NCBI GenBank assembly: GCA_002914845.1
Contig: JXTC01000243.1
Span: 1 to 64,000, forward strand
Direction of reading: 5' to 3'
DNA: 64,000 bases
Origin: Trema orientale
Lineage: Eukaryota > Streptophyta > Magnoliopsida > Rosales > Cannabaceae
Part shown: positions 1-9,924 of the stretch, piece after piece
How the letters are laid out: each line of letters begins with the position of its first letter
Position numbering within the stretch: the first letter of the stretch is position 1
Program-made: the position numbers and the translations under genes
Notes under the pieces: generated by a model
Databases searched by the model: none
What the model saw: only the letters and a program-made list of their open reading frames with translations
Told to the model about the DNA's origin: nothing

Positions 1-83
1 AAAAAAAAAAAAAAAAAAAAAAAAGAGTCCATAACAAAGATGATTTCTTAAAATGAAAGAGAAATGAAAGATTACAAATATTA

Positions 84-1626
84 TCAGTCTTTCTTAAAAA
101 AGTCAGTCAACAAAGCACTGATTTTCTGAAGTTCTTCGTCTTGAGATTTGATTTCGGCCTTGGCTTTTTCAACCTCATAGAACTTCTCTACTTTCGCTTC
201 AATCTTTGATCGCTCAATTTCTTTGCTAACATTTTGATGTTCCTTCAAAGAATTCTCGAGACGAGAAACATTCTCTTTTGCAGACTTCTTCTCAGCCTCA
301 AAATCACAACGCATTTGCTGGGCCTTGATTTCTACTGCTATGATATCCGCCTCTTTTGCCTTAAGATTCTCCAACATTGACTCAGCTTTTGAGAGATCTA
401 TAGATAAGGTGTTCATAGCAGCAATATGTTCTTCACTACGATGGATTACATCCTGAATCAAAGGATGGTCCAAGTTTGCATCATCTTCAACCAATGAAGC
501 AGCAATCACATACTTTTTTGCGGCCTCCAATATGCAATTAACATGTGATGCAAACCAAGAAAACTCTGGTTTGTCAAATTGCTGACTGCTACAAATGCAA
601 TTTATTAAGTTGAGATAGGTAGTCACCTCTGATTGACAATCCAAGATATTCTTTGGCAATTTTGAAGAACAAAGTAGGCGAAAAACTTTCTCCATCATGT
701 CAACGATATATCCTTTAGAGATGCTATCTACATCTGCATTAATAATCGTAGAAATAGATATTTCTGGGACCAACTCTGGTAAAATGTTATCTTCTTGAAG
801 TAAGGAATCATCACAAAGTCCACTGATATCTTGATCCTCAAACCCGTCACGATCAAGTAACCCTTCATCTCCTACATCAGAAATTGGGGAAACTCTTGCG
901 TTACGACGAACCTCTTTCGGTATAACTCTGGAATCTGGGTTAGGCTGGACAACTACTTTACTGATATCATTGGACTCAAGAGACTCTACACGTCTCCTCT
1001 TATAATTCACTTCAGAGGTACTATCACTGTCTGATCCAGTATTCACGTAATTATCACCAGCAACTTCATTGACATGAGGAGTGCATTTATCAAAAACATC
1101 TTCAAGAGTAGAATAAATATGGCGAATGTCCTTGATTACGTACTTTGGTTCTTCTTCTTTGTAAGGCTGCTTCGTCAATTCTAAATGAATACTCTTGACA
1201 GATCTTCCCAAGTATGGAGTACAAGACTTCACCCACCATCGACTATACCACCATGTGCATTGACCCATGCGAGTATTTCTCGGTATGTGAAAACGAATGC
1301 CTGTATTCCTTTTTAAAAGTAAGGCCCATGACTCAGCAACATAATCTATCCCACATTTCGCCCTTCGCGAAAAATTCAAGTGGAGTTTACTCAAAGGCAC
1401 ACCTTGATCAAAACCAAATTGGCGAGCAAACCTGTTGGGATAATATGGCTCAACAAACAAATCTTTTCCAACCCGCACTGGTAGCATAGAAAAGCGCATA
1501 GAGACTAATAACTCAAACCTCTCATCAGAGAGGTCATCATTATCCATAAAATCAGAGTCTTCCTCTGCAGGGAAAGAGTATGGTCGATGAATAACATAAT
1601 CTTCCTCTCTGAAAATGCGCCTTGCT
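84..1626 (-). CDS. Plant mobile domain (PMD)-like protein, C-terminal part, 5'-truncated
   Basis: The minus-strand frame is open from the ambiguous base at 1627 to a TGA at 84-86. The first Met lies at 1547, but the frame continues upstream for about 26 codons, so that Met is probably internal. Just after it comes a segment with RFARQFGFDQGVP and a Trp-rich stretch (CTWWYSRWW). This is the pattern at the end of the plant mobile domain shared by MAIN-like proteins and by proteins carried by plant transposons. The middle is acidic and Ser-rich and includes a basic KRRR patch. The last 150 residues are Lys/Glu-rich and look like coiled coil. The N-terminal bulk of the domain is missing because the contig breaks at 1627. 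It may be a transposon-borne or a host PMD gene; I cannot tell which. The family call rests on the motif and layout only. Confidence 0.6.
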
Positions 1627-1627
1627 C
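1627..1627. other. Single-n contig junction
   Basis: One n interrupts the sequence exactly where the PMD reading frame loses its continuation. The DNA on the far side is non-coding and AT-rich. This looks like a contig join of unknown size rather than a simple base ambiguity. Confidence 0.6.
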
Positions 1628-2023
1628 NATACTATTTTAGTTGCATTTTACTTTATGTTAAGTTTGCATATGGTTTGGATTTTGATTCGACTAGTACCTA
1701 TGCTTTCAAAGGCTTATTATGCCTACATGTAACAAGAAGAAATTTTGAAATGCCTGATATCTTTTATCTTTTATCTTTTTATTAGGAAATTAATGCCGAA
1801 ATCATGGAGTGATTAGACTATTAATTCATGTTTATCCTACTACATGGAGGACAGCCACATCCATTCCTCTGGTCATGTTGGAGTTTGCCTCTAGTTTCTT
1901 CTTCTCTGTTTCTTGGCAAGTCCCTCAGGAGGGGTCAATTAAAATTGATGATTTTATTGAAACAAGGCACGCTGGCAATTAATTTAGCTTTTAATTTCTC
2001 TAGATGACTTATTAAATTGGGCA

Positions 2024-2180
2024 ACTTAAGGTATCACAATAGGTATTAGTTTTTCACAGAGGATAAAATTAATACACTAAGTTATATATTGAGTCGCACA
2101 TAAAATGTCATTCTATATTCGAATAAAAATAAAATATATTATGAGGTGATTGACACCTTAAAGTGTCCATAACATTATTC
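2024..2180. repeat. Diverged MITE of the GCACCAC/GTGTC family
   Basis: Its two ends are inverted relatives (AAGGTATCACAATAGG... and ...GAGGTGATTGACACCTT). The interior, with AATTAATACACTAAGTTATATATTG, resembles the element at 56961-57113 and more distantly those at 25400 and 41079. Confidence 0.45.
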
Positions 2181-2542
2181 ATCTTTTTAACTAAAAAGAA
2201 AAAAAGCAAACTTTTTCTTTTAAAGAAAAGAAAAGTCAAACTTATCCTAAGTTATGTTCTACTTTTAATAGGGTTTTACTTGCACTACTTTTGCCCACAC
2301 ATTCGCATATAACTATGCACATGAAAGGTAGCTGAGTGGGGAAAAATAAAAACCTCGAAATGGTAGGTATTTGGTTCCTTTGTTTATAGATTATTTGTGT
2401 TGGTTTTTATTGTTGGCGATGGCGGTTCCTAGTTTTGGTCCTCCCTTATATAATTTGGATTCGGGGTTTCTTGGTTCATAAAAAATTGGTCAAAGCATAA
2501 ATTGATTCCGACTTCAGATAAGCAACAAGTTTTTTCGACTTA

Positions 2543-2667
2543 CTGTCACTTTATCCGTTTGGTGTCGTTCTATAAGGTCGCCTATTTTCATTTTTGTGTC
2601 GTTTTATCACTTTATTGTCGTTTTCTAAAATGGTGTCGCTTTATCAGCTTTGTGTCGTTTATTCAGT
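2543..2667. repeat. Degenerate tandem repeat, unit about 20 bp
   Basis: There are five to six imperfect copies of a motif close to TTTGTGTCGTTTTATCA (TGTCACTTTATC, TGTCGTTCTATA, TGTCGTTTTATC, TGTCGTTTTCTA, TGTCGCTTTATC, TGTCGTTTATTC). Confidence 0.6.
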
Positions 2668-3246
2668 AAAAAAAAAAAGTCAAGAGTACAAAATCATTTG
2701 TTTTGACTTTTGAGTTGTTGAATTTGTTTCCCACTCACTCTCAAGTTTCATCGATTCATGAATCGCAATCAAAGCTTCGGCCCTTTCCCTACGACCACCG
2801 CCGAAACCTCGCCTATCGTCCGTATAGAAAAGAAAGGTGATTCTTTCTCACTTCTCTTTTTTTCTTTTTTTTGGGTGGAGGTTTTTATTAGTTGTTTAAG
2901 TGAATGTGTGGGTTTATTACTTAATATCACTTCCCTCAATTTTTCAATAAAGTTGTAGTCAGTTTTTCTGGGTTTGTTCACTTTTACCCTATTTTCATGT
3001 AAGAAGTGCGAAATTGCTGAATATAGAGTATGAGAATTGTGACAATATAGCATTTTGTTGAGATAAAAAAAAAAACGTGGGATAAAAAAAATTAAAAAAA
3101 AAAAAGATATCAACAGATATCCCATTATCTGATAACTACCCACTATCCCACTCTCCTCTTTCCACAAAAAAAAGGGATCATGTTGCCCACTAAATAAATA
3201 ATAAAAAAAAAAAAAAAAGGGAATACGTTACTTTTTGGGCTTAGTC

Positions 3247-3254
3247 TATAAATA
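3247..3254 (+). promoter_or_regulatory. TATA box without a recognisable downstream CDS
   Basis: TATAAATA is followed about 30-40 bases later by a purine-rich leader (GAGAGAAATAGCAGAC, AAGAGAGAAGAAAG) of the kind seen in plant 5' UTRs, and then by a donor-like CAGTAAGTATG near 3388. No exon with coding potential follows. It may be the promoter of a retroelement LTR, a non-coding RNA or a lost gene. Confidence 0.3.
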
Positions 3255-4013
3255 GAGAGACAAAAGACAAGAGGAGGGGATCTCCTCTCACGGCAAAACA
3301 ACAGAGAGAAATAGCAGACAAAAAAAAAGAAGAGAGAAGAAAGAAAACTTGGCAAAAAGGATACGTTCTGCAGGAAAGTTATTTACACAGTAAGTATGTA
3401 GGTATTTCCATGGCAATTTTCTTTCTCTACTCTTCTAGGTTTTCCTCTTGATTGTCTAATAATCTAAAGCTATACAAGGCCGACAGAGGTTATATGACCT
3501 AGGCCGCATATGATTATTAAGTTTATAATCAAGAGCAAAATCTGAATATCTCTTTGTTTGATTTTTAAAAAAAAAGGGGCTTTAAATTTTCTTTTGGTTC
3601 CACCACGACCTAGGCTTACAAGCCGACAGAGGTTTACGGTGAGGTTATGGCCAAAGGAAAATTAGAGTTTTTATGGGTTGTTATATTAGCATGTGTGTAC
3701 TTTCCGATTTTTCAGATGCACTAAGAATTATTATCACAGTCAATTAAAAAAATACACATACATTACATATATGTGATAACAGTGCGTGAATTAAAAAGAA
3801 AAGAGAGAACAAGTATCGTCAATGATTCAAAATATCAAGAGGGCCTGCTGATAAGTCCATATATGAACCCAGCCACTTTAGCTCTCTTTAATCAGAGTCT
3901 ATTCACAAATAGAAAAATAATATGTATACACAAGACCAGATCCAGAATTCTAAAAAAAAAAAAAAACCTTTGATTTGGCCCAATATCTTATAGACAAAGC
4001 CCAGATTCATAAG

Positions 4014-5225
4014 AGAAGTAACGGGCCAAGGCCCAATTGTTATGTACTACGGCCTACAGCTTGATATCAAAAGAGTTTGTTTCATATCTGAATATTTGAT
4101 ATAAATATACATATATTCATATATGGAAAGACAAAAATGGGGAACGTAACATATAAAATGTAGATAAAATCTATATATAAAAAGATGAAGAAGTGTTACT
4201 TACCCAAAAGAGAGAAAGACAAGGAAGAAGGCGATAATTGAATATTCAAGACAAATGGTTTGAATTGCTATTTTCTTTCATTTTTTCTACAAATCGGGTT
4301 GTCCAAAAGTATCTCTCAATCCACTGCAAAGGAATAGAGAAGACAGACGGGAATCCAAAAATCCAAGACCTCTTTTATCGTTGAAAGAAGCGTATGAAAC
4401 AAACTTTGGAAGGAATGATTATTCGTTATAAGGAAATTCTCTTCACTGTCAAGGAAAAGATGTACTACTCCTTTGATTTGGCTAAGTAAACTCTCAGAGT
4501 CAATTTTGATTTATGGGAGGTTTCAAGTGTATTTAAATTCTACTTCAAGTTCGGATTCTAATCCAAGCGGAGTTCTGAAATAAATAAATAAAAGATCATC
4601 CCTAGATTTAGCTAAGATNAGAAGTAACGGGCCAAGGCCCAATTGTTATGTACTACGGCCTACAACTTGATATCAAAAGAGTTTGTTTCATATCTGAATA
4701 TTTGATATAAATATACATATATTCATATATGGAAAGACAAAAAATGGGGAACGTAACATATAAAATGTAGATAAAATCTATATATAAAAAGATGAAGAAG
4801 TGTTACTTACCCAAAAGAGAGAAAGACAAGGAAGAAGGCGATAATTGAATATTCAAGACAAATGTTTTGAGTTGCTATTTTCTTTCATTTTTTCTACAAA
4901 TCGGGTTGTCCAAAAGTATCTCTCAATCCACTGCAAAGGAATAGAGAAGACAGACGGGAATCCAAAAATCCAAGACCTCTTTTATCGTTGAAAGAAGCGT
5001 ATGAAACAAACTTTGGAAGGAATGATTATTCGTTATAAGGAAATTCTCTTCACTGTCAAGGAAAAGATGTACTACTCCTTTGATTTGGCTAAGTAAACTC
5101 TCAGAGTCAATTTTGATTTATGGGAGGTTTCAAGTGTATTTAAATTCTACTTCAAGTTCGGATTCTAATCCAAGCGGAGTTCTGAAATAAATAAATAAAA
5201 GATCATCCCTAGATTTAGCTAAGAT
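4014..5225. repeat. Near-perfect direct repeat of about 605 bp, copies joined by a single n
   Basis: Positions 4014-4618 and 4620-5225 carry the same sequence with only a few differences (CAGCTTG/CAACTTG, AATGGTTTGAATT/AATGTTTTGAGTT, one extra A in an A-run). The copies abut at the n at 4619. This suggests two overlapping contigs, or two alleles, placed side by side by the assembler rather than a biological duplication. Neither copy has coding content. Confidence 0.85.
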
Positions 5226-6646
5226 TGGATTATGAAATTTGAATCCACAATAGATTCAATATTTTCTTTGAATTTCCGAATCAAGTAAAATCTATAGCAG
5301 GCCAACAATAAAAATGAAAGAAAATGCCCAATGATTTCTAGTTGCAAATCCTAGATATACAAGCCCAAATGTCTTAGCCCAACATAAAGTCATCAGAGAT
5401 TGACCCATCTTTGTCTCAAATACAAAGCCCAAAGCCGAAAGTCAGTTTCATTAAATCACAAATGATAAATGTAACAAAGTCCAAAATGCAAAATTGATAA
5501 ATATCAATTCTTAAATCCTTCTTCATACGTGCAGTATTGCAATCTTTTGTTGTCTAATTAAAACTCGTACAATGTGAACAACTCATCGCTCACCTTTGCA
5601 TGAGAACCCACTATCCGATTAAAGGCAACATTTTCTTATTTTGAGATTACATAAAACACAAAATCGCAATCTCAATACAAGAGGAGAAGAAGGAAAATTG
5701 GCCAAAAAAAAAAATTAATTGGAATAACAAGCAATAAATATTATTCCAATTGAATTGAAAAGTGACAAAGCTAAGACTCCAAATTCTTCATGAGTCTGCA
5801 TATTTTTGTCAAAATCAAATCAAAGCAAATTTAATTCATGAAATGAAAAAGGGTATTCTTAGCTTATAATTCTATAAAATGAGATTGCTAAGAAATTAAC
5901 CTAAACCAAAATGCATGAACTACGTCAGACTTGATTCCTCCTAAAGGATACGTAGGCAACTCAGTTGCAAAAAAAAAAAACTAAGTGCAGTCACAATTCC
6001 CAATCAAACTTTCTCAAGATTCTAAGAAAGTCATTCACCATCAAATGTAAACACAACTCCTAGCATTCCATAAAAGGTCATTTACCTAGGAATTCGTCAA
6101 CTTCTAAAATTCTCCCAATTCCACGATATGGTCATTTACTGGAATTTCATAAATGCTTAAAAAATTGCCATAAATTCCTGTACAGGGTCATTCACCGGAA
6201 TTTTCTAATTTTCGATTCAAAATTCTTAGAACTACAAGTGGCTTGATCCCTAAACGGGGTATGTAGGCAACTCAATTAATTCAGTTGAGTGCAGCCGCAA
6301 TTTAAAATCACCCAAATTTCTACCAAGATACACAAATANAAATTATGTTGTGTAATTTCTAAATTTTTACTCAACACACATCATACCTCTCACCATCACA
6401 TGATATAATGTCATCTTTCGCTTAAGTCGACTTAGATGTTGTCGAATGCCGATTAATAGAACCCGAGAAGTCCTTGACACTTTGCCTTGCCGAACTTTAG
6501 TTTGTTTTGGACCATGGTCTAACATAGATGATTTTTTATTTTTATTTTCTCGTAGAAATTATTTGTGAGTTGAGCTCGCAATCTTGAGCTTTTTAATTCA
6601 TTAAAAGAAAGAGTATCTGGGCAAAATGACTTTAAGAGAAAGAGAA
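5226..6646. other. Intergenic with retroelement-derived repeats
   Basis: No gene was found. Two diverged copies of a TACGTAGGCAACTCA-type block lie at 5919-5970 and 6229-6300. Between them are repeated 'GGTCATTYACC' phrases. A single n is at 6340. Confidence 0.5.
5919..6300. repeat. LTR-retrotransposon-type non-coding repeat block
   Basis: A motif of the form 'aactac..(g/a)cttgat(t/c)cct...gg(a/g)ta(c/t)gtaggcaactca...gtgcag(t/c)c(a/g)caa' occurs at 5919-5990 and again at 6229-6300. Between the two copies, TCATTCACC/TCATTTACC phrases recur at roughly 60-base intervals. I associate this type of block with untranslated internal regions of plant Gypsy elements. That association is from memory and no coding domain is present here. 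Confidence 0.4.
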
Positions 6647-6970
6647 AAGAGTGATGCTAAGAGATACTAGTAGTGTCCAATACCACAATGATGTATCAGT
6701 CTGTTACTGACAGATTAAATTACATATTGAGTGGTACTCATGTAAGACTTAATTTATTAATTAAGGTTGCTAGTAACAAAGATTAAAATTACACATTGAG
6801 TGGTACTCATGTAGGACTTAGTTTATTAATTAAAGTTGCTAGTAACACAGATTAAAATTACACATTGAATGGTACTCTTGTAGGATTTAGTTTATTAATT
6901 AAGGCTGCTAGTAACAGAATAACGCAACGCAATATTGTGGTGTTGAGCACCAGTGCGATTTATAGCATGG
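6647..6970. mobile_element. MITE with internally triplicated core
   Basis: The ends resemble the MITEs at 41079 and 25400 (GTGTCCAATACCACAATGATG on the left, ATTGTGGTGTTGAGCACCAG on the right). The core is expanded into three head-to-tail copies of a 68-69 bp unit: 6713-6780, 6781-6849 and 6850-6917. Each runs from GATTAAAATTACA to GCTAGTAACA. Confidence 0.7.
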
Positions 6971-7216
6971 CTGAGGGGAAAATCATATTCATGCTTAAAA
7001 CTTTTAATTGCAAAATGTTTTGAACAACCTTTGTTTGTTTACGGAGTGACCATACTTTTACACTAACAAGAAATTCCACATTGCCATTTTGCGGCCTCTT
7101 AAAAGAAAATGACATTCTTTAATAAATGCATTAGCAGTGGTCTATTTTTCACCATGACGTTTAAAATCGGGCCAATAACAACAGTAGTCTATTATTGTCA
7201 GTTCTAAATTCTACTA

Positions 7217-8687
7217 ATGTTGAAGCTCCTTCAATGGCGTCGTTCCTTACTTCCTAAAAATCAAGCGATTTTCTGTGTTTCTCGCCTCATAAGCCATTCT
7301 CTCTGCAACGAAAACGACGCATGTGAGTATGACCCTCCATTTTCTTCCGTCTCCAAAACTCCTCAACCCAACAAAACCCAACCTCGAAAGAATGCTCCGA
7401 AACCCAAGAAAGCCCCTACCCGACGGCCTCTCAAGTCGGATCTTCCCTTCGATTTCAGGTACTCGTATTCGGAGAGTAGCCCGTCCGCAGAGCCCATCGG
7501 ATACCGGGAATCCCCCAAGTTTTCTCCTTTCGGCCCGGGCCGGCTCGACCGCAAATGGACCGGAACCGCCGCCCCGACCCGAAAGGAACCCGACCCGGAT
7601 ACGGTGGCGATGGAGCGGGCCCGTGTCCTCGGAGACCCACTTACGGATGAGGAAGTTTCTGAGCTGGTTGAACGGTACCGCCATAGCGATTGTTCTCGGC
7701 AAATCAATTTAGGTAAAATAAAAAAAATAAAATAATGCACTCATAATTCAATTCTAAATTACCCTTTTGTTAATAAGATTTACTTAATTATTTTTTGTAT
7801 TAGGGAAAGGGGGAGTGACTCACAACATGTTGGATGATATCCATAACCATTGGAAGAGAGCTGAAGCTGTGAGGATCAAGTGTTTGGGTGTACCAACTCT
7901 TGATATGGACAATGTGTGCTTTCATCTTGAGGTTTGAAGTTTAATGTAGTATTCGTATCTGTATATTGTGTTTTTTTTTTTTTTTCCTTTTTGGATTTCA
8001 GAAATTATTAGCTGATGTAGAAAGTAGTGTGGTTGTAGGAAAAATCCGGTGGGAAAATTATTTATAGGCATCTTAATGTCCTGCTTCTATACCGGGGTCG
8101 AAATTATGATCCGAAGAATCGACCGGTTATACCTCTAATGCTGTGGAAACCATATGCACCCATTTATCCTAAGCTTGTTAAGAATGTTCCTGATGGCTTA
8201 ACACTTGAGGAGACCAAGGAATTGAGAAACAGAGGACTGAACTCTCACCCTCTAATGAGACTTAGTAAGTTGGACTTTTGTTAATTCATGTTAATAATGG
8301 ATTTGATTACTGTTCAGTTAACCTGGATTTTAATGGTGAATAGTGTTTTGCTGCAGCTAGGAATGGTGTATATGTTAATGTTGTGGGGAGAGTGCAGGAG
8401 GCCTTCGAGACCGAAGAGGTAGTGAGACTAGACTGCACCCATGTTGGTACCAGTGACTGTAAAAAGATAGGTGTGAAACTAAAGGTATGACAGACACTTG
8501 AAACTTGGTTTAGACTGTAGAAGTTATCCTGCTATTTGAAGGACTTGTGGGCAATTTCTGCTACAAGCTTAAATGCCCCTTTTTGTGTCTTTTGTATATT
8601 CAGCATCTGGTACCCTGCGTACCTCTATTGTTTAAGGATGAGCAGATCGTACTATGGAGGGGGAAAACAAAGGCTTCAGAGAATTGA
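7217..8687 (+). CDS. CRS2-associated factor-like CRM-domain protein, mitochondrial
   Basis: There are five exons: 7217-7712, 7804-7931, 8039-8264, 8357-8484 and 8604-8687. Together they give 1062 nt, or 353 aa, with GT-AG introns and unbroken phase. The N-terminus is rich in Arg, Ser and Leu and lacks acidic residues at first, as expected of a mitochondrial presequence. A basic Pro-rich linker follows. The first CRM domain starts near residue 150 and contains the GxxG loop (LGKGGVTHNM, across the exon 1/2 junction) and YRGRNYDP. A second CRM-like domain covers about residues 262-348 and ends with VLWRGK. CRM proteins bind RNA, and the mitochondrial CAF relatives of Arabidopsis are linked to group II intron splicing; the length fits them. 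The targeting call is inferred. The gene stands alone, with its stop at 8685-8687. Confidence 0.88.
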
Positions 8688-9924
8688 AGTTGTATGTCCA
8701 TCGATAACCAGGTTGTGGTTCGAGAATTTCTTGAATGGGTTTAGCACATGCGAGTTCCGACTTTCATGTCAGCTTTTGAAGACAGTGATTGACTTCTGGT
8801 TCGTTTCGAGTCTGCTGTTTAATTCTCAATTACTCACCAGGTTCAGAAAGAAACCATTACTCATGATCATATGCTCAACTCTTGGATGGTTTATGGGATC
8901 GATCTCATCTAGATTCCTTGAGTAGATATAGAATTTAGGTGAGATATATCTCAATCTCGACCTATCCCATTACGTAGCCTGAAAAGATTTTGAGGCCAAC
9001 TTTGTTTCCGTGGAGGACATTGCATGCTTACAAGCTATGATAGGATCATATTCCTATGAAGAGCTTATGAAGAGCTTTTGCATTTGGGACTGAGGAAGAT
9101 CCCAGCTTTAGTATAACAGGAACGTTGTCTATCGTATTAAAGAAGCTAGGAATTACTGTGCTCCAGTTTAAGTTTAACTTTCAATTCTCGTTCTTTGTGG
9201 TTCCCGCATTTGCTATGCTTCTGTAATTTTGATGAGAATTTGAGGTGTGATCTTCTTAGCCGATGACATTATGAGTTTTTTAATTGAAATATCTTTAGGG
9301 GGAAAAGGAAGTTGCTTTTGAACCATGTAATTGCTACCTTCTTTGTCGCTTGGTCTAAAGAGTAAACACTAACGTGTATGTTCTTTGATTTTTTTTTCCC
9401 GTTCAATTAATTAACAAGTATTGACAGATTTTGAGGAAAAACAGCAATTTTTTCTTGGCGTTTTTTTTTTTTTTGGCTTAAAAAAATATATTTTAAAAAA
9501 AACAGAAAAATACAAAAGCAAGACGCAGAAACTGTCAACTCTTTATTCGGGGGGCGGGAGAGAGGGAGGGAGGGGGCGGCACTGTTTAACGCTCGATTAC
9601 AGAACGATATATATGCTATTCCTATACGAAGAAGTTGCAGGAAAAGAACAAATATACAATGAAGTTGCGGGACTGTACAATTCACGAACACACAGTAGCG
9701 AGTTTATTTATGCTCCAACCGGCTGGTCTGGTTTATGAAACTTAATTTCATTTTCATTGTCCTCCCAAACAACTCTTAAGGACAATGGTATTCCAGCAGT
9801 TTTAAGGAACCACAACGAGTATATGCTCGTGTGATTACCACATACTTTTTCAGGCCATATTTACAAAAATCCTTATCCGGATAAATGTCATCTACTCCGG
9901 TCCGAGCTGACTACTTACACACTT
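8688..9924. other. Convergent 3' regions of the CRM and PAP genes
   Basis: This is the probable 3' UTR of the CRM gene, then non-coding DNA up to the stop of the minus-strand phosphatase at 9925. The open frames here (for example 8536-8925) run out of frame from the real last exon and show no family similarity. Confidence 0.5.
9549..9576 (+). other. G-quadruplex-capable G-run cluster
   Basis: Five G-runs (6, 3, 3, 3 and 5 G) are separated by one to four bases. This meets the G3+N1-7 rule for intramolecular quadruplexes. It stands out in an otherwise AT-rich spacer, about 350 bp past the phosphatase stop. Confidence 0.6.

Larger units (their letters stand above)
1628..4013. other. Intergenic, repeat-bearing
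   Basis: No supportable coding region was found. The stretch holds a diverged MITE-like segment (2024-2180), a TGTCGTTTTATC minisatellite-like stretch (2543-2667), a TATA box with a purine-rich leader (3247 onward) and two copies of a CCGACAGAGGTT motif (about 3480 and 3618). Short open frames near 2758-3355 are low-complexity. Confidence 0.5.

Noticed and set aside
2758-3355. Open frames on both strands near the orphan TATA box
   Set aside because: They are low-complexity Phe/Leu/Lys runs from A/T-rich DNA, without splice logic or family motifs.
7247-7740. Several long open frames on both strands overlapping the first exon of the CRM gene
   Set aside because: Exon 1 is GC-rich and lacks stops in other frames. 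Only the plus frame from 7217 splices into CRM-domain exons.
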